Shown: one piece after another, positions 8,315 to 16,462 of the stretch
Numbering within the stretch: position 1 is the stretch's first letter
How the letters are laid out: each line of letters starts with the position of its first letter
Assembly: GCF_007655485.1 (NCBI RefSeq)
Contig: NZ_VJXQ01000009.1
Location: 1 to 43,932, forward strand
Origin: Halobellus captivus
GTDB taxonomy: Archaea; Halobacteriota; Halobacteria; Halobacteriales; Haloferacaceae
DNA length: 43,932 nucleotides
Direction of reading: 5' to 3'
Position numbers and translations under genes: made by a program
Notes under the pieces: generated by a model
Database searches by the model: none
Told to the model about the DNA's origin: nothing
What the model saw: the letters and a program-made list of their open reading frames with translations, nothing else

Positions 8315-8627
8315 CCACCGGCCCTCCACCGTCCTGGGTGCCCGGTCTCGGTGCCTCTACCCTGGGGGAAGCGCCGTCGTGAGCGGGTTGCAGCATTCGT
8401 GCTTCACCGACGGCGGCGGGGTACTTCAAAGTGGTCGTGATTACTCTCCTAATCAAGACCAGTCGGTGGTTTGGACGTATTGGCCAAATTCTACAGTTTC
8501 AGCCTATTATGCTCCCGCCTGCGCCCCTATAAACCATATGTAGATATACCAATTGTCCAAGCTGGGGAGTTGAGACTACAGTGGGTTAAGCTGACCTGTG
8601 GTTCGTATTTTCCGGTGAATCAATACT
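8315..8627. other. Intergenic gap between recombinase and SIR2-STAND gene
   Basis: About 300 bases without a credible gene. Short open frames here lack haloarchaeal codon bias or recognisable similarity. A TATA-like TTTATAG (minus strand, about 8527-8533) is present, but over 200 bases from the recombinase start. No repeat or attachment site stands out. Confidence 0.5.
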
Positions 8628-11600
8628 TCACTCAGACCTGCCCCCAAACCGTTCGATAGTCTCAGATGCGACCTGTTCAATAGTATCGCGGTCATGCTCA
8701 ATATCGGTCCCCTGCAGGTAAACGGCGAGTGGCGGCCCCTTACTATCCTCAAGCTCCTGTTGGAACCACGTCAACACCTGAGCGACGTCATCGTTAGGTG
8801 AAGCCATCGTTTCGTACATCGACGTCACCACGGTCTGGTCTCCTTTGTACTTCGAGGCGAGGGTGAGGACGCTGAATCGGATTAGGAAAGCGAGGGAGAG
8901 TCTCCCCTGCTCACGAAAGGCGGACGCCAGAGCAGCGCTTGTCGGGGCTGTCGCTTCGAGCAACTCCTCTCGCTCTTCCTCGAACAGGTGCCCGTGGAGG
9001 TGGAAGAATGCGTCTCGCATGAATGGTTCGAGGTCAGGGTCGCGTCGCCAGAGTCGGTAGCAATGAGCGTATAGATTTGCGATCGGAGGGAGGAGTCCCG
9101 ACCAATCGGGCCCCTGTTTCAACGTGAAGGAGAACAACGTGAAGAGGTTAGTCATCGGTCCTCGTAACTGGCTTTGGCCGAGATAGTTGAGGTTCGACTC
9201 AAAGAAGTAGCCCTCTGCTGTGTCGAGAGCCACCTTACGATCCTGGCCGGTCAGTTCTTGTGATCGCTCGAGGTAGATTGTGAAGAGGTTACCGTAGACG
9301 GCTGCCCGATCGGCGGATAGTCCGGGTTTGTAGACGAGCTGGTCACGTGCACGTTCGGCGTACCCGCATGCACGATCGAAATCGTTCTTTTCGATAAGAT
9401 ATCCGGCGATATCGTCATTACACCGCGCGACCATCACCATACGACCAACCATCTCAAAGTCCGATCTCGCGTCCTTAATCCACTCAATGCCTGTGTCAGA
9501 TAGCTCTGAGCGTCGACCAGGGGTCTCGCTGTTTGCGAAATCTAAGTAGCGAGATCCAATACGGTACTTTAGTTCGCCGCTCAGCTCTCGATCAAAGTCG
9601 TTCTTGATTGTCGAGACGACTTCGGCTAGTTCTTTGAGAGCTGAGACTGCGGAGATATTAATCAGGTCAATGAGGGCGTAGTACGCTTGGCGGTACGCTG
9701 AACTCCACCCTTGCAGGGTGGTCAGCTCCAGCTGGTAGAACACCGACCACGAGATTGGCGAAGCGTGATCTGTGTCCATCCGGACGCGATAGTAAACTAC
9801 CAGGGCATGCAGTTGCTCGTGTGGTTCGAGAGCGTCGAAGAACTCTGCCCCATCGCTTGCCAGCTGTAGGTATTCTGCGAGGGTAGAGGAGAGGAACCTT
9901 GGGTCACCACTGGTCACCTGAGTCAACGACAGAATCGTCTGGAAGCCCTGAGCGTATTCTTCGGCCTCCCAGAGATGTTTCTCTGCCTCAATGACGTGAG
10001 TGGACACTCGGGTCTCCTTGTCGATGGCGAGGGTACTAAACCGTTCACCGAGTCTTCGATGGAGCTCTTGTTTTCGCTCCATCGAGAGAGTGGTAGTCAC
10101 GCGGTCCACGACAACGGGATGAGCCATGATCCGACCGTTCATCGACTGTACCAGCCCAGCTGAACGTAGCTCCTCAAAGACCCGTTCGTCGACGTCTGCG
10201 AGATCCACCAGGTTTGAGGGATACTCGGATCGACGGAGGAGGGAAAGCAGCGAGAGTACCTCCCTTTCACTCGAATCGAGCCGATCGAGAGCGTCCTCGA
10301 CCTCCGGGCACCCAGCTGTGAGTGCGTCGCAGGCGAGCTGTTCAGACTCGGATACGCCCTCACCGGACCACACCATCCGATCCGAAGTGATTGTGGGAGG
10401 ACCTCGAAGGCGTTGCACACCGAGGTTGTCTCTCTCCGTGCGTCGCATAATCGCCAATGTACCATCCTCACTCTCGTTATGTGCTTCGACGAGGGTCTGC
10501 ACCATCGCCAGGAAGTTACCTTGCGTCCCGTCATTTACCTCATCGATAACGACAGTGGCGTCTCGATCGAAGAGTTCACGGAATGTTTCGGCCGACGAGA
10601 CATGCTGCTTGGTCTGACATCCGAGACGGTCGGCAAAATCAAGGAGGTGCTCATAGAGGTCTGAGCCGGGAAGGCCATTCGAGAAGACGGGGTTGAAGTA
10701 AAATCGACGCTCCGTTGGGAGCGAGTTGTAGAAGCGAGCACAGAACTCTGAAAACCCTGTCCCAGATGGCCCCTCAATTAGCGCTGGACCAATCTCAACG
10801 AGTTCGCGAACGCGATCGACCGTCGGCCCTATCTCGCCGTCGATCTCAGGTCGGTACGTGGGAGGCTGGTGCATAACCTCCCCAAACGTCGTATTGTATG
10901 AGTTCGGGACGTGGACGTTCGACGCGTCGACACCGAACGGAGAGACTTCGGGCTCACCAACACCCAACTCTGCCGTCAGTTCCGTCAGAAAATCAGCAGA
11001 GTCGGTCGGTCCGACGATCTCCACGCTCTTGTCGTTCGCTTCCATCGTCTCAACGAGCCGTCGAATATACTCGTTGTCGGGGCTCTCAAGGTCGATCCCA
11101 CTATAGGTCGTCCAGTAGAGACCCCCAGCCAGACCGGTCTCCGTCTCTGCACAGCTCTGGAGCAACTCCATGACACTGCTGTCGCTGCCAGAGTATCCAG
11201 TCACGAGGAGGGCCTTGTCTCGGAGGTACTCAGTGAGTTGCGCCCGCATGTTTTGGTTGACGCGGTCTCGCATTTCGTAGTCAAGGTTTGCGATGTCTCG
11301 GAAGAGGTAGTCGCCGTGGACTTTGAGGAGCTTTGGGACGTCCGTGGCGAGTGTCTCGATCGACAGTTGGGTGTCGTATTGGTAGATCCGATGATTTTGA
11401 CTACAGACGCTGTTGAAACCGATCTCGAGGAGGTGGTCAAAGTTGGTCGTCATCACGGTGGTACAGAAGCCACAGTCGACTAGGTGCGCTAGGAGATGGT
11501 GTTCGGCTGTCGGCGACGTCCCGGCGATGAACTCCTCAAAGAGGGCACGTCGATCCTCACGGTGTTCTTCATCCGGGAGTGCGGTCTCCCAGGCCTTGTC

Positions 11601-11780
11601 GTACTCGTACTCGGTGTCGTCGAACTTAGAACTGTATCGATCTCGGAGGATATCGACGATCTCATGCCCGAGTGGGACACCTGCGGACTTCGAGATCCCC
11701 GCCCCACACAGTACGACCACTTCGGTGTTACTGTCGAACACCTCCAGCAGAGAGTCTGAGACTCCATCGCGACGTTCCAT
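8628..11780 (-). CDS. SIR2-STAND-helical repeat defence protein (Avs-like)
   Basis: A 1050-residue protein of three parts. Residues 15-270 are a SIR2 domain: GAGISKSAGVP (26-36), TTNFDH with N113, and KVHGD with H155, the NAD-binding and catalytic set of defence SIR2 domains that deplete NAD. Residues 310-560 look like a STAND-type P-loop NTPase with Walker B VVIDEVND (410-417). The Walker A loop reads GPSGTGFS (337-344): phenylalanine stands where the invariant lysine should be. Residues 600-1040 are helical and tetratricopeptide-like, the usual sensor half. SIR2-STAND proteins recognise phage proteins and kill the cell by NAD loss; that role is inferred. It stands alone, between the recombinase and the par locus. 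Confidence 0.87.
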   Translation of the reverse strand: MERRDGVSDSLLEVFDSNTEVVVLCGAGISKSAGVPLGHEIVDILRDRYSSKFDDTEYEYDKAWETALPDEEHREDRRALFEEFIAGTSPTAEHHLLAHLVDCGFCTTVMTTNFDHLLEIGFNSVCSQNHRIYQYDTQLSIETLATDVPKLLKVHGDYLFRDIANLDYEMRDRVNQNMRAQLTEYLRDKALLVTGYSGSDSSVMELLQSCAETETGLAGGLYWTTYSGIDLESPDNEYIRRLVETMEANDKSVEIVGPTDSADFLTELTAELGVGEPEVSPFGVDASNVHVPNSYNTTFGEVMHQPPTYRPEIDGEIGPTVDRVRELVEIGPALIEGPSGTGFSEFCARFYNSLPTERRFYFNPVFSNGLPGSDLYEHLLDFADRLGCQTKQHVSSAETFRELFDRDATVVIDEVNDGTQGNFLAMVQTLVEAHNESEDGTLAIMRRTERDNLGVQRLRGPPTITSDRMVWSGEGVSESEQLACDALTAGCPEVEDALDRLDSSEREVLSLLSLLRRSEYPSNLVDLADVDERVFEELRSAGLVQSMNGRIMAHPVVVDRVTTTLSMERKQELHRRLGERFSTLAIDKETRVSTHVIEAEKHLWEAEEYAQGFQTILSLTQVTSGDPRFLSSTLAEYLQLASDGAEFFDALEPHEQLHALVVYYRVRMDTDHASPISWSVFYQLELTTLQGWSSAYRQAYYALIDLINISAVSALKELAEVVSTIKNDFDRELSGELKYRIGSRYLDFANSETPGRRSELSDTGIEWIKDARSDFEMVGRMVMVARCNDDIAGYLIEKNDFDRACGYAERARDQLVYKPGLSADRAAVYGNLFTIYLERSQELTGQDRKVALDTAEGYFFESNLNYLGQSQLRGPMTNLFTLFSFTLKQGPDWSGLLPPIANLYAHCYRLWRRDPDLEPFMRDAFFHLHGHLFEEEREELLEATAPTSAALASAFREQGRLSLAFLIRFSVLTLASKYKGDQTVVTSMYETMASPNDDVAQVLTWFQQELEDSKGPPLAVYLQGTDIEHDRDTIEQVASETIERFGGRSE

Positions 11781-12420
11781 TGGTGCTTGTGAGTGTCCTC
11801 GTCCTACAAGTATTCACATAATTCGGCCTTCTAGTGAGTGTCCCACTCAGATAAACTGAAGTCCGTTTCAATAGTTGATAAGATGATGGTTTGTAGACGC
11901 GATAATTTGATAGAGATGCTATTACACTCGCGGCACGCACCTAAGAACGTTGTCACGGACCACACATCTGAAACAAGCGTTCTGCCGATAATCGGGTCCT
12001 AGAACGCTCGCCCACATCTACACCACCACCTTCCGTTTAGGCATAATCGACTGACAGAGCATTGAGATTTGATTGACTGTTTCTGGGGAACCTTCTCGAA
12101 AACAGGGTCCGTGGTCTCAACCGCATACTCACATAGATTGAGGAACCGGTCTCAGCTTCTGTCCAAGCACTCTCGTTCAGGATATTCTACCGAGCTTCGA
12201 CGTAGGTACGTCTTCTCCTCTGTCGGAACCGCGAATATTGTTCGATGAGAAGCGGTGAACTTCATACCCCGAATTCGTAGGTTTGGTACTACAGGATTGG
12301 GTGCATCATATGAATAGCATTCTATTCATACTATCCAATCTATTCCAGCGATTCATCACCCTGTAGAGATGACCACTCCTCCGTCGTTCTCCCCATATGG
12401 GAAATAGAATGCTATTCACG
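11781..12420. other. Noncoding region between SIR2-STAND gene and par module
   Basis: About 640 bases with no convincing gene on either strand: open frames are short and lack the codon bias of neighbours. The right-hand part (12312-12426) holds copies of the 9-bp par repeat described separately. The left half shows nothing I can assign; it is lower in GC than the neighbouring genes and may be decayed coding sequence. Confidence 0.5.
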
Positions 12421-12426
12421 CTATTT
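12312..12426. repeat. Downstream 9-bp par repeats, inverted copies
   Basis: Copies of the GAATAGNNN unit beyond the partner gene. GAATAGCAT is at 12312-12320; three minus-strand units in register are at 12319-12345 (ATTCTATTC, ATACTATCC, AATCTATTC); two more at 12409-12426 overlap the 3' end of the partner gene. The 16-base GAATAGCATTCTATTC (12312-12327) recurs inverted at 12403-12417 with 15 of 16 bases. With the arrays at the parA end they bracket the segregation module. Confidence 0.75.
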
Positions 12427-12840
12427 TGAAATCTCATCCTTTCGTTCTTGCTCGAATCGTTCTGCGACCTCGTCAACCAAGTCTTCCTCCACGACCGTGC
12501 GCAGCAAGGCGTCAGTCATCTCCCGGACAACGATATTCTGATATCCACGGGTACTGAGCTCACGCTCAAGTTCGTAGTTCAGCCAAGAATCGAAGTTCTC
12601 GATAGTCTCTTCGCGTGCGTAAAACGGCCGTTGATTGGCTGCCTCGTATGAAAAGGCAGTGTCTGTCATCGGGTCCAGTTCCTCGACGTCCCCCTCATCC
12701 GGTTCGTCGACGTGTTCGGTTGTCGTGTCTGAGGCGGGTGGCTCGCGCGGTTCCTGTTCACTCTTCGTATCGTCTTGCTCGTCAGCATCGTCATCCAGCG
12801 TCTGACTAAGATCTGCGAACGGGTCACCGTCGTCAGCCAT
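12421..12840 (-). CDS. ParA partner / putative centromere-binding protein
   Basis: About 139 residues from MADDGDPFADLSQTL; an ATG 15 bases upstream is also in frame. The first 75 residues are acidic and probably disordered (DDDADEQDDTKSEQEP and similar). The last 65 are structured: FDSWLNYELERELSTRGYQNIVVREMTDALLRTVVEE, which could form the dimeric DNA-binding domain of a ParB-like partner. It overlaps the ParA stop by eight bases, the usual layout of archaeal plasmid segregation operons. I do not recognise the exact family; the role rests on position and on the flanking repeat arrays it would bind. Confidence 0.65.
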   Translation of the reverse strand: MADDGDPFADLSQTLDDDADEQDDTKSEQEPREPPASDTTTEHVDEPDEGDVEELDPMTDTAFSYEAANQRPFYAREETIENFDSWLNYELERELSTRGYQNIVVREMTDALLRTVVEEDLVDEVAERFEQERKDEISK

Positions 12841-13771
12841 GCCGGACCACCTCACCGGCCTCGACGATGTGTGCGAGTTCGTCGAAATTCTTCAGTTGAT
12901 CACAGTTGGCGTCGTAGTCCAGCAGCGGTTTGCGTTCACCGTACGCTTTCGTGATACTCGTTCGGTCTCGGATACCTGGTGTCGGACTAATGTCGCCGGT
13001 GCCCACAGCATCCCAATCCGTGATTCGAGCGAAGTTCGGAATACGGTCCTGCAAGCTGTTGTGGGAGTTCAGCCGTTCGAGGAGCTGGCGGTCCTGCGTC
13101 TGCTGGTCGATACGCCCATCCAGCATATTCGGGACGAGTGCGAGGACGTCAACGTCCATGTGCTTTCGCAGCGGAGCAATCTGGCGCTCGATAGTGCGTT
13201 CCAGTCCGGACATAGCCTCGTTGCCGGGCGCCAGTGGAAGCACGAGATTAGACGTCGCGACGAGAGCGTTGTCGGTCAGTCGCGAGCGATATGCGGGCGA
13301 GTCCGTGACAATGAAGTCGTATTCGTCGCCCAGCAGCGGCTCAACGACTTCGCGCTTCAACAGAGCAGACGGCTGGAAGACGTCACCGACGACGATTTCT
13401 CGCTCGACTTGCTCGAGATCCTCGCTCGAGGGAAGGATATCGAATTCATATCCGGTATCGTAAACGACTGAGGTTGGGTCTGCCTCGTCGAAGAAGACCT
13501 CACCGATGCCCTCGTCTGTATTGTGATAGTGGTCATCAAACCCGAGACCGACTGAAGCGTGTCCATTCGGATCAAGGTCGATGAGGAGGACATCATGGTC
13601 GTGGGTGGCGAGTTGACGCGCGAGATTCACTGCGATGGTTGACTTGCCAACGCCACCCTTCAGCATGCAGACTGAGACAGCCCGAGAATTCCCCGCTGTA
13701 TCCACGGATTCGTACGGGCTATTTGGGCTATTCGTGCTATCTATGCTATTCCTGCGATTCGTTCCCGCCAT
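12833..13771 (-). CDS. parA: ParA-family partition ATPase
   Basis: A 312-residue Walker-type ATPase that moves plasmid copies apart. The deviant Walker A loop KGGVGKST is at residues 38-45, LLIDLDPNGHASVGLG near 77-92, and FIVTDSPAYRSRLTDNAL near 150-170 is the switch II region. Residues 5-20 (RRNSIDSTNSPNSPY) precede the fold and are unusual: they are encoded by a tandem 9-bp repeat identical in type to the centromere-like array upstream of the gene. The start ATG at 13771 gives that extension; the fold itself begins near residue 30. The ParA assignment is secure. Confidence 0.93.
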   Translation of the reverse strand: MAGTNRRNSIDSTNSPNSPYESVDTAGNSRAVSVCMLKGGVGKSTIAVNLARQLATHDHDVLLIDLDPNGHASVGLGFDDHYHNTDEGIGEVFFDEADPTSVVYDTGYEFDILPSSEDLEQVEREIVVGDVFQPSALLKREVVEPLLGDEYDFIVTDSPAYRSRLTDNALVATSNLVLPLAPGNEAMSGLERTIERQIAPLRKHMDVDVLALVPNMLDGRIDQQTQDRQLLERLNSHNSLQDRIPNFARITDWDAVGTGDISPTPGIRDRTSITKAYGERKPLLDYDANCDQLKNFDELAHIVEAGEVVRHG

Positions 13772-13778
13772 GCTATTC
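13716..13778 (-). repeat. 9-bp par repeats inside the 5' end of parA
   Basis: Five consecutive 9-base units run from 13716 to 13760 (GGGCTATTT, GGGCTATTC, GTGCTATCT, ATGCTATTC, CTGCGATTC) and, after one diverged unit, another ATGCTATTC at 13770-13778. On the minus strand they read GAATAGCCC and variants, the same unit as the array at 13818-13934 but in opposite orientation. Because 9 bases are three codons, they give the tripeptide series NSI-DST-NSP-NSP in ParA. Confidence 0.85.
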
Positions 13779-13817
13779 TGGAATAGTGCTCTATCCCCTC
13801 TTATAACTAAGGGCAGT

Positions 13818-13934
13818 GAATAGCCCGAATCGCCAAGATAGCCCGAATAGATTGAATAGTGAGAATAGCATGAATAGTATGAGTGGCAAAGGTAGCATGA
13901 ATTGTTAGAATAGCATAAGTAGTATCGATAGAAA
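13818..13934 (+). repeat. Tandem 9-bp array upstream of parA (centromere-like)
   Basis: Thirteen uninterrupted 9-base units with consensus GAATAGNNN, beginning GAATAGCCC at 13818 and ending CGATAGAAA at 13934; seven keep GAATAG exactly and the rest differ by one to three bases. The array lies just upstream of parA and overlaps its promoter region, the classic place for a plasmid centromere (parS/parC) that also autoregulates the operon. Binding by the partner protein is inference. Confidence 0.82.
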
Positions 13935-14032
13935 ATCTCTATAAATAGGCTTCTATCTTAGAATAGTATCCGATTTCAGAATACCCCTAATAGTGCAGGG
14001 CTAGTACGTGCCGCAGGCGAGAGGATTCGTAC

Positions 14033-14836
14033 CTACTCCGTCCCTTTGTCAATGACGGCCTCGTCCAGTCTCTTCCAAACAGTATCGAACAGCGGTGGAT
14101 CACCGGTCAGGTCTGGAAGTGAGGTTTCCCACTGGCGCTGAATGTCCTCGCGCTGGTCACCCGGCAGACCTGTGGTGAGATCGACGTCAAGGTCGTCGTG
14201 GTCGCACTTTGCTTCGAAGGCAGGCAGGACAACGTCGAACTCAATCTCAACAGATTCGGTCTCTAAGAGCTGAAAAAGATCGTAGTAGTCTCTGGCAGCA
14301 CCCCGTTGGAAGATCGCCCGAAGTTTCTCCGCGAAGATCTCTTCGACACTATACGCCTGCAGTTCGAACTCCGGGATATCCTCGTAGGAGTGCGTATGGT
14401 GAACCGAGTCGAATGCGACGTACTCGTCGACCATCACGTCGAGACTGGTCGTATTCGGATGGTCAAGCACCGCCCGATACTGGATGCTCATGTCGACGTA
14501 GTGTGTCGGATAGTGTTGCTGGCGGGACTCGTGGTGCTCGCTGATGGTGAACTCAATCCCGGAGCGCTCGGTAACTGTGTCAAGGACATCACTGAGGTCG
14601 TCTTCTGATCCGTTGTACTGACCTTCGACGCCGAAATCGAGATCCTCTGAGAATCGCCACGACTGGGGGAAGTACAGTTTGCTCAGCGCCGTTCCACCTT
14701 TGAACATGAGGTTCTCGCCAAAGTCACTCGTGAAGATACCCCAGAGAATCCAGGAGTTGACGTAGTTCTTCTCAGCATAGCCCTGGCGGACACCTAGCTC
14801 ACGGGCAAGGACACGGAGTCGGTTTTGACTGATCAT
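14033..14836 (-). CDS. AbiEii-type nucleotidyltransferase toxin
   Basis: A 267-residue protein of the AbiEii/DUF1814 family. The nucleotidyltransferase signature is visible as KGGTALSK (46-53) followed by SEDLDFGV (63-70), and a later motif EIFAEKLRAIFQRGAARDYYDLFQL carries the conserved Lys and the R-x-x-x-D-Y-Y-D element. AbiEii toxins transfer nucleotides (GTP or CTP, to tRNA in studied homologues) and arrest growth; AbiE pairs act as type IV toxin-antitoxin and abortive phage defence. It starts five bases after the AbiEi-like stop, so the pair is one operon with the antitoxin first, as expected. Confidence 0.88.
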   Translation of the reverse strand: MISQNRLRVLARELGVRQGYAEKNYVNSWILWGIFTSDFGENLMFKGGTALSKLYFPQSWRFSEDLDFGVEGQYNGSEDDLSDVLDTVTERSGIEFTISEHHESRQQHYPTHYVDMSIQYRAVLDHPNTTSLDVMVDEYVAFDSVHHTHSYEDIPEFELQAYSVEEIFAEKLRAIFQRGAARDYYDLFQLLETESVEIEFDVVLPAFEAKCDHDDLDVDLTTGLPGDQREDIQRQWETSLPDLTGDPPLFDTVWKRLDEAVIDKGTE

Positions 14837-14841
14837 TAGAA

Positions 14842-15672
14842 TCAGGACTCCGTCGGACCGAGCGTGCCCGGGTCGACGTTAATTCGGAGGCGATACTCAC
14901 TGTCGTATGATCCCTGCTCGCTCTGCGTTGGGTCGAGCAGCGAGTACCCGCTCGTGAACGACGCGACGAGCGTCTCACGCGTTGGGAGGTCGATACTCAG
15001 CTGGTCGGCCAAGTAGACGATTCGCTTGGTCGCCGCGCCGTTGTCAAGCCGCTGGAGATACTCGCCGACCGTCGCCCACGAACAGGCTTGGTCGTCCGCC
15101 GCGACCATCGCCGTTGCGAGTTCGCGGATGCCACCGCAGTACTCGGGATGGTCGGCACAGTCGACAAGCGTCTTCGCCAGGTCGGCGACGTTCACGACAG
15201 TTCCCTCGATGGACGTCGGCTCGTAGCCGAAGAACTTCCGCTCGGTGACCGTCGCGACGCGATAGGGGACGCCGTGAATCTCGCGACTCTGGGCTCGCGT
15301 CGGGGTGACGACGTACACGGTTCGGGGAACCTGTTCGGTCAGCCCGTGATGGCTGAGGGCGCTGTAGTAGCCGATGTACATCGGCTCAGCGACGTGCGAG
15401 GCGATGAGATACTCGTGGGTCGTGTACACGGCCTCCTCGCCAGCAGCGAGGGGGATGATGAGATATCGGCCGGGGAGCAGCCGGTCCAGCCACCCTTTCT
15501 CGGTGAGGCGGGAGGCGATCTCGCGGGCGGTGTTCGGCGCGACCTCGAGGGTCGCCTCGACGTCGTCGATCGAGATTATTTGGTGGCCCTCCGCGGCGAG
15601 ATGCGAGAGGAGTCGGCTCTCACGGGTCGAAAGGCCCTGCCGTATAGTTTGTGTCTCTTGTGTGGAACTCAT
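14842..15672 (-). CDS. AbiEi-like antitoxin, winged-helix repressor
   Basis: A 276-residue partner of the AbiEii gene. Residues 15-75 form a winged helix (LSTRESRLLSHLAAEG, then TAREIASRLTEKGWLDRLLPGRYLI). The middle resembles AbiEi C-terminal domains: AEPMYIGYYSALSHHGL, PRTVYVVTP, then TERKFFGYEP and VADLAKTLVDCADHPEYCGG. AbiEi proteins neutralise AbiEii and repress their own promoter. Upstream of the ATG a CATATTCTATG stretch about 25 bases away could be the TATA element. The family call is strong; autoregulation is by analogy. Confidence 0.88.
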   Translation of the reverse strand: MSSTQETQTIRQGLSTRESRLLSHLAAEGHQIISIDDVEATLEVAPNTAREIASRLTEKGWLDRLLPGRYLIIPLAAGEEAVYTTHEYLIASHVAEPMYIGYYSALSHHGLTEQVPRTVYVVTPTRAQSREIHGVPYRVATVTERKFFGYEPTSIEGTVVNVADLAKTLVDCADHPEYCGGIRELATAMVAADDQACSWATVGEYLQRLDNGAATKRIVYLADQLSIDLPTRETLVASFTSGYSLLDPTQSEQGSYDSEYRLRINVDPGTLGPTES

Positions 15673-15761
15673 ACCTGCGTTTCGTACATAGAATATGAAG
15701 CCCGGCAGGCATCAACGTTGCGCCTCCTCCTTGCCGGACAGACACCGGATTATGAGCCTAG

Positions 15762-16199
15762 TTAGAGTGATTGAGGGCCGGTATCGACAACGCTGGCAAA
15801 TGCGACGTTCTCTTGGACCTGGTCGATTTCGATGGTCGGCTCGTCACCGGGCTGCGCACCTGGAATGATAACGACATAGCCGCGTTCGACCTTCGCGATT
15901 CCATCGCCTTGATCGCCGACTGTCTCGATCGTCACGTCACGGACTTCCCCTTCAGTGACCGGTGGGGTAGGTGGTCCAGAATTCCGTTCGGACGGAGCGG
16001 GCTGCTCCTGTGCTGTGCGTTCGTCAGCTGTCTTCGTCGAGGATTGTCGTTGTGTGAGCACGCCAATCCGATATGTTTCACCAGGAGAGATAGCGCCGTG
16101 TTCAACCTCGGTTTGCGGAACTTCGAGCGTATATGTCTCGCCTTGTTTTTCTACAGTTGCGCTAAACAGACTCTGGATCGACTCCGGAACCTCAACCAT
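15762..16199 (-). CDS. TRAM-domain protein
   Basis: A 145-residue protein. The N-terminal 50 residues form a small beta-rich segment (YTLEVPQTEVEHGAISPGETYRIGVL), a low-complexity linker follows, and residues 85-140 are a TRAM domain: VRDVTIETVGDQGDGIAKV, then GYVVIIPGAQPGDEPTIEI. TRAM domains bind RNA; small haloarchaeal TRAM proteins are linked to RNA chaperone or translation-related work. The mobile cassette inserted 80 bases upstream of its start, so it may have displaced the original promoter region. The family is firm, the precise role unknown. Confidence 0.88.
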   Translation of the reverse strand: MVEVPESIQSLFSATVEKQGETYTLEVPQTEVEHGAISPGETYRIGVLTQRQSSTKTADERTAQEQPAPSERNSGPPTPPVTEGEVRDVTIETVGDQGDGIAKVERGYVVIIPGAQPGDEPTIEIDQVQENVAFASVVDTGPQSL

Positions 16200-16270
16200 A
16201 CGCCGACCTACAGCCCCCAGTAGTTAATCGGTTATCTTCCGAGGAGACAAGTACCTATTCAGGAAAGTCC

Positions 16271-16278
16271 GTATTTCC
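16271..16278 (+). repeat. Left copy of 8-bp target-site duplication
   Basis: GTATTTCC directly abutting the left inverted end; identical to the word at 18864-18871. Confidence 0.8.
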
Positions 16279-16462
16279 GGCTCTGTTGAAATACTATTCT
16301 TCAGATACAGTGTAGAATGAAACAGCCGGTCACTGAAGACTGCGGATATTCCGATACGGGAGATCACTCCGACTCTTCGGCGATAGTATCGGCAATTGGC
16401 TCGAAAGTAGTTGCGAGTACTGACCGAAACCTTACTGGGTACTCACCAAAAAACCATTTTTA

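Noticed and set aside
7853-8440. 195-codon open frame on the plus strand extending past the recombinase
   Set aside because: Mostly antisense to the recombinase and without family features.
11781-12300. Decayed transposase or other pseudogene between the SIR2-STAND gene and par repeats
   Set aside because: Translations in all frames show only short scraps without a matchable motif, so I cannot support a call.
12312-13934. CRISPR array at the par repeats
   Set aside because: The 9-bp units are contiguous, with no 30-40 base spacers and no cas genes nearby.
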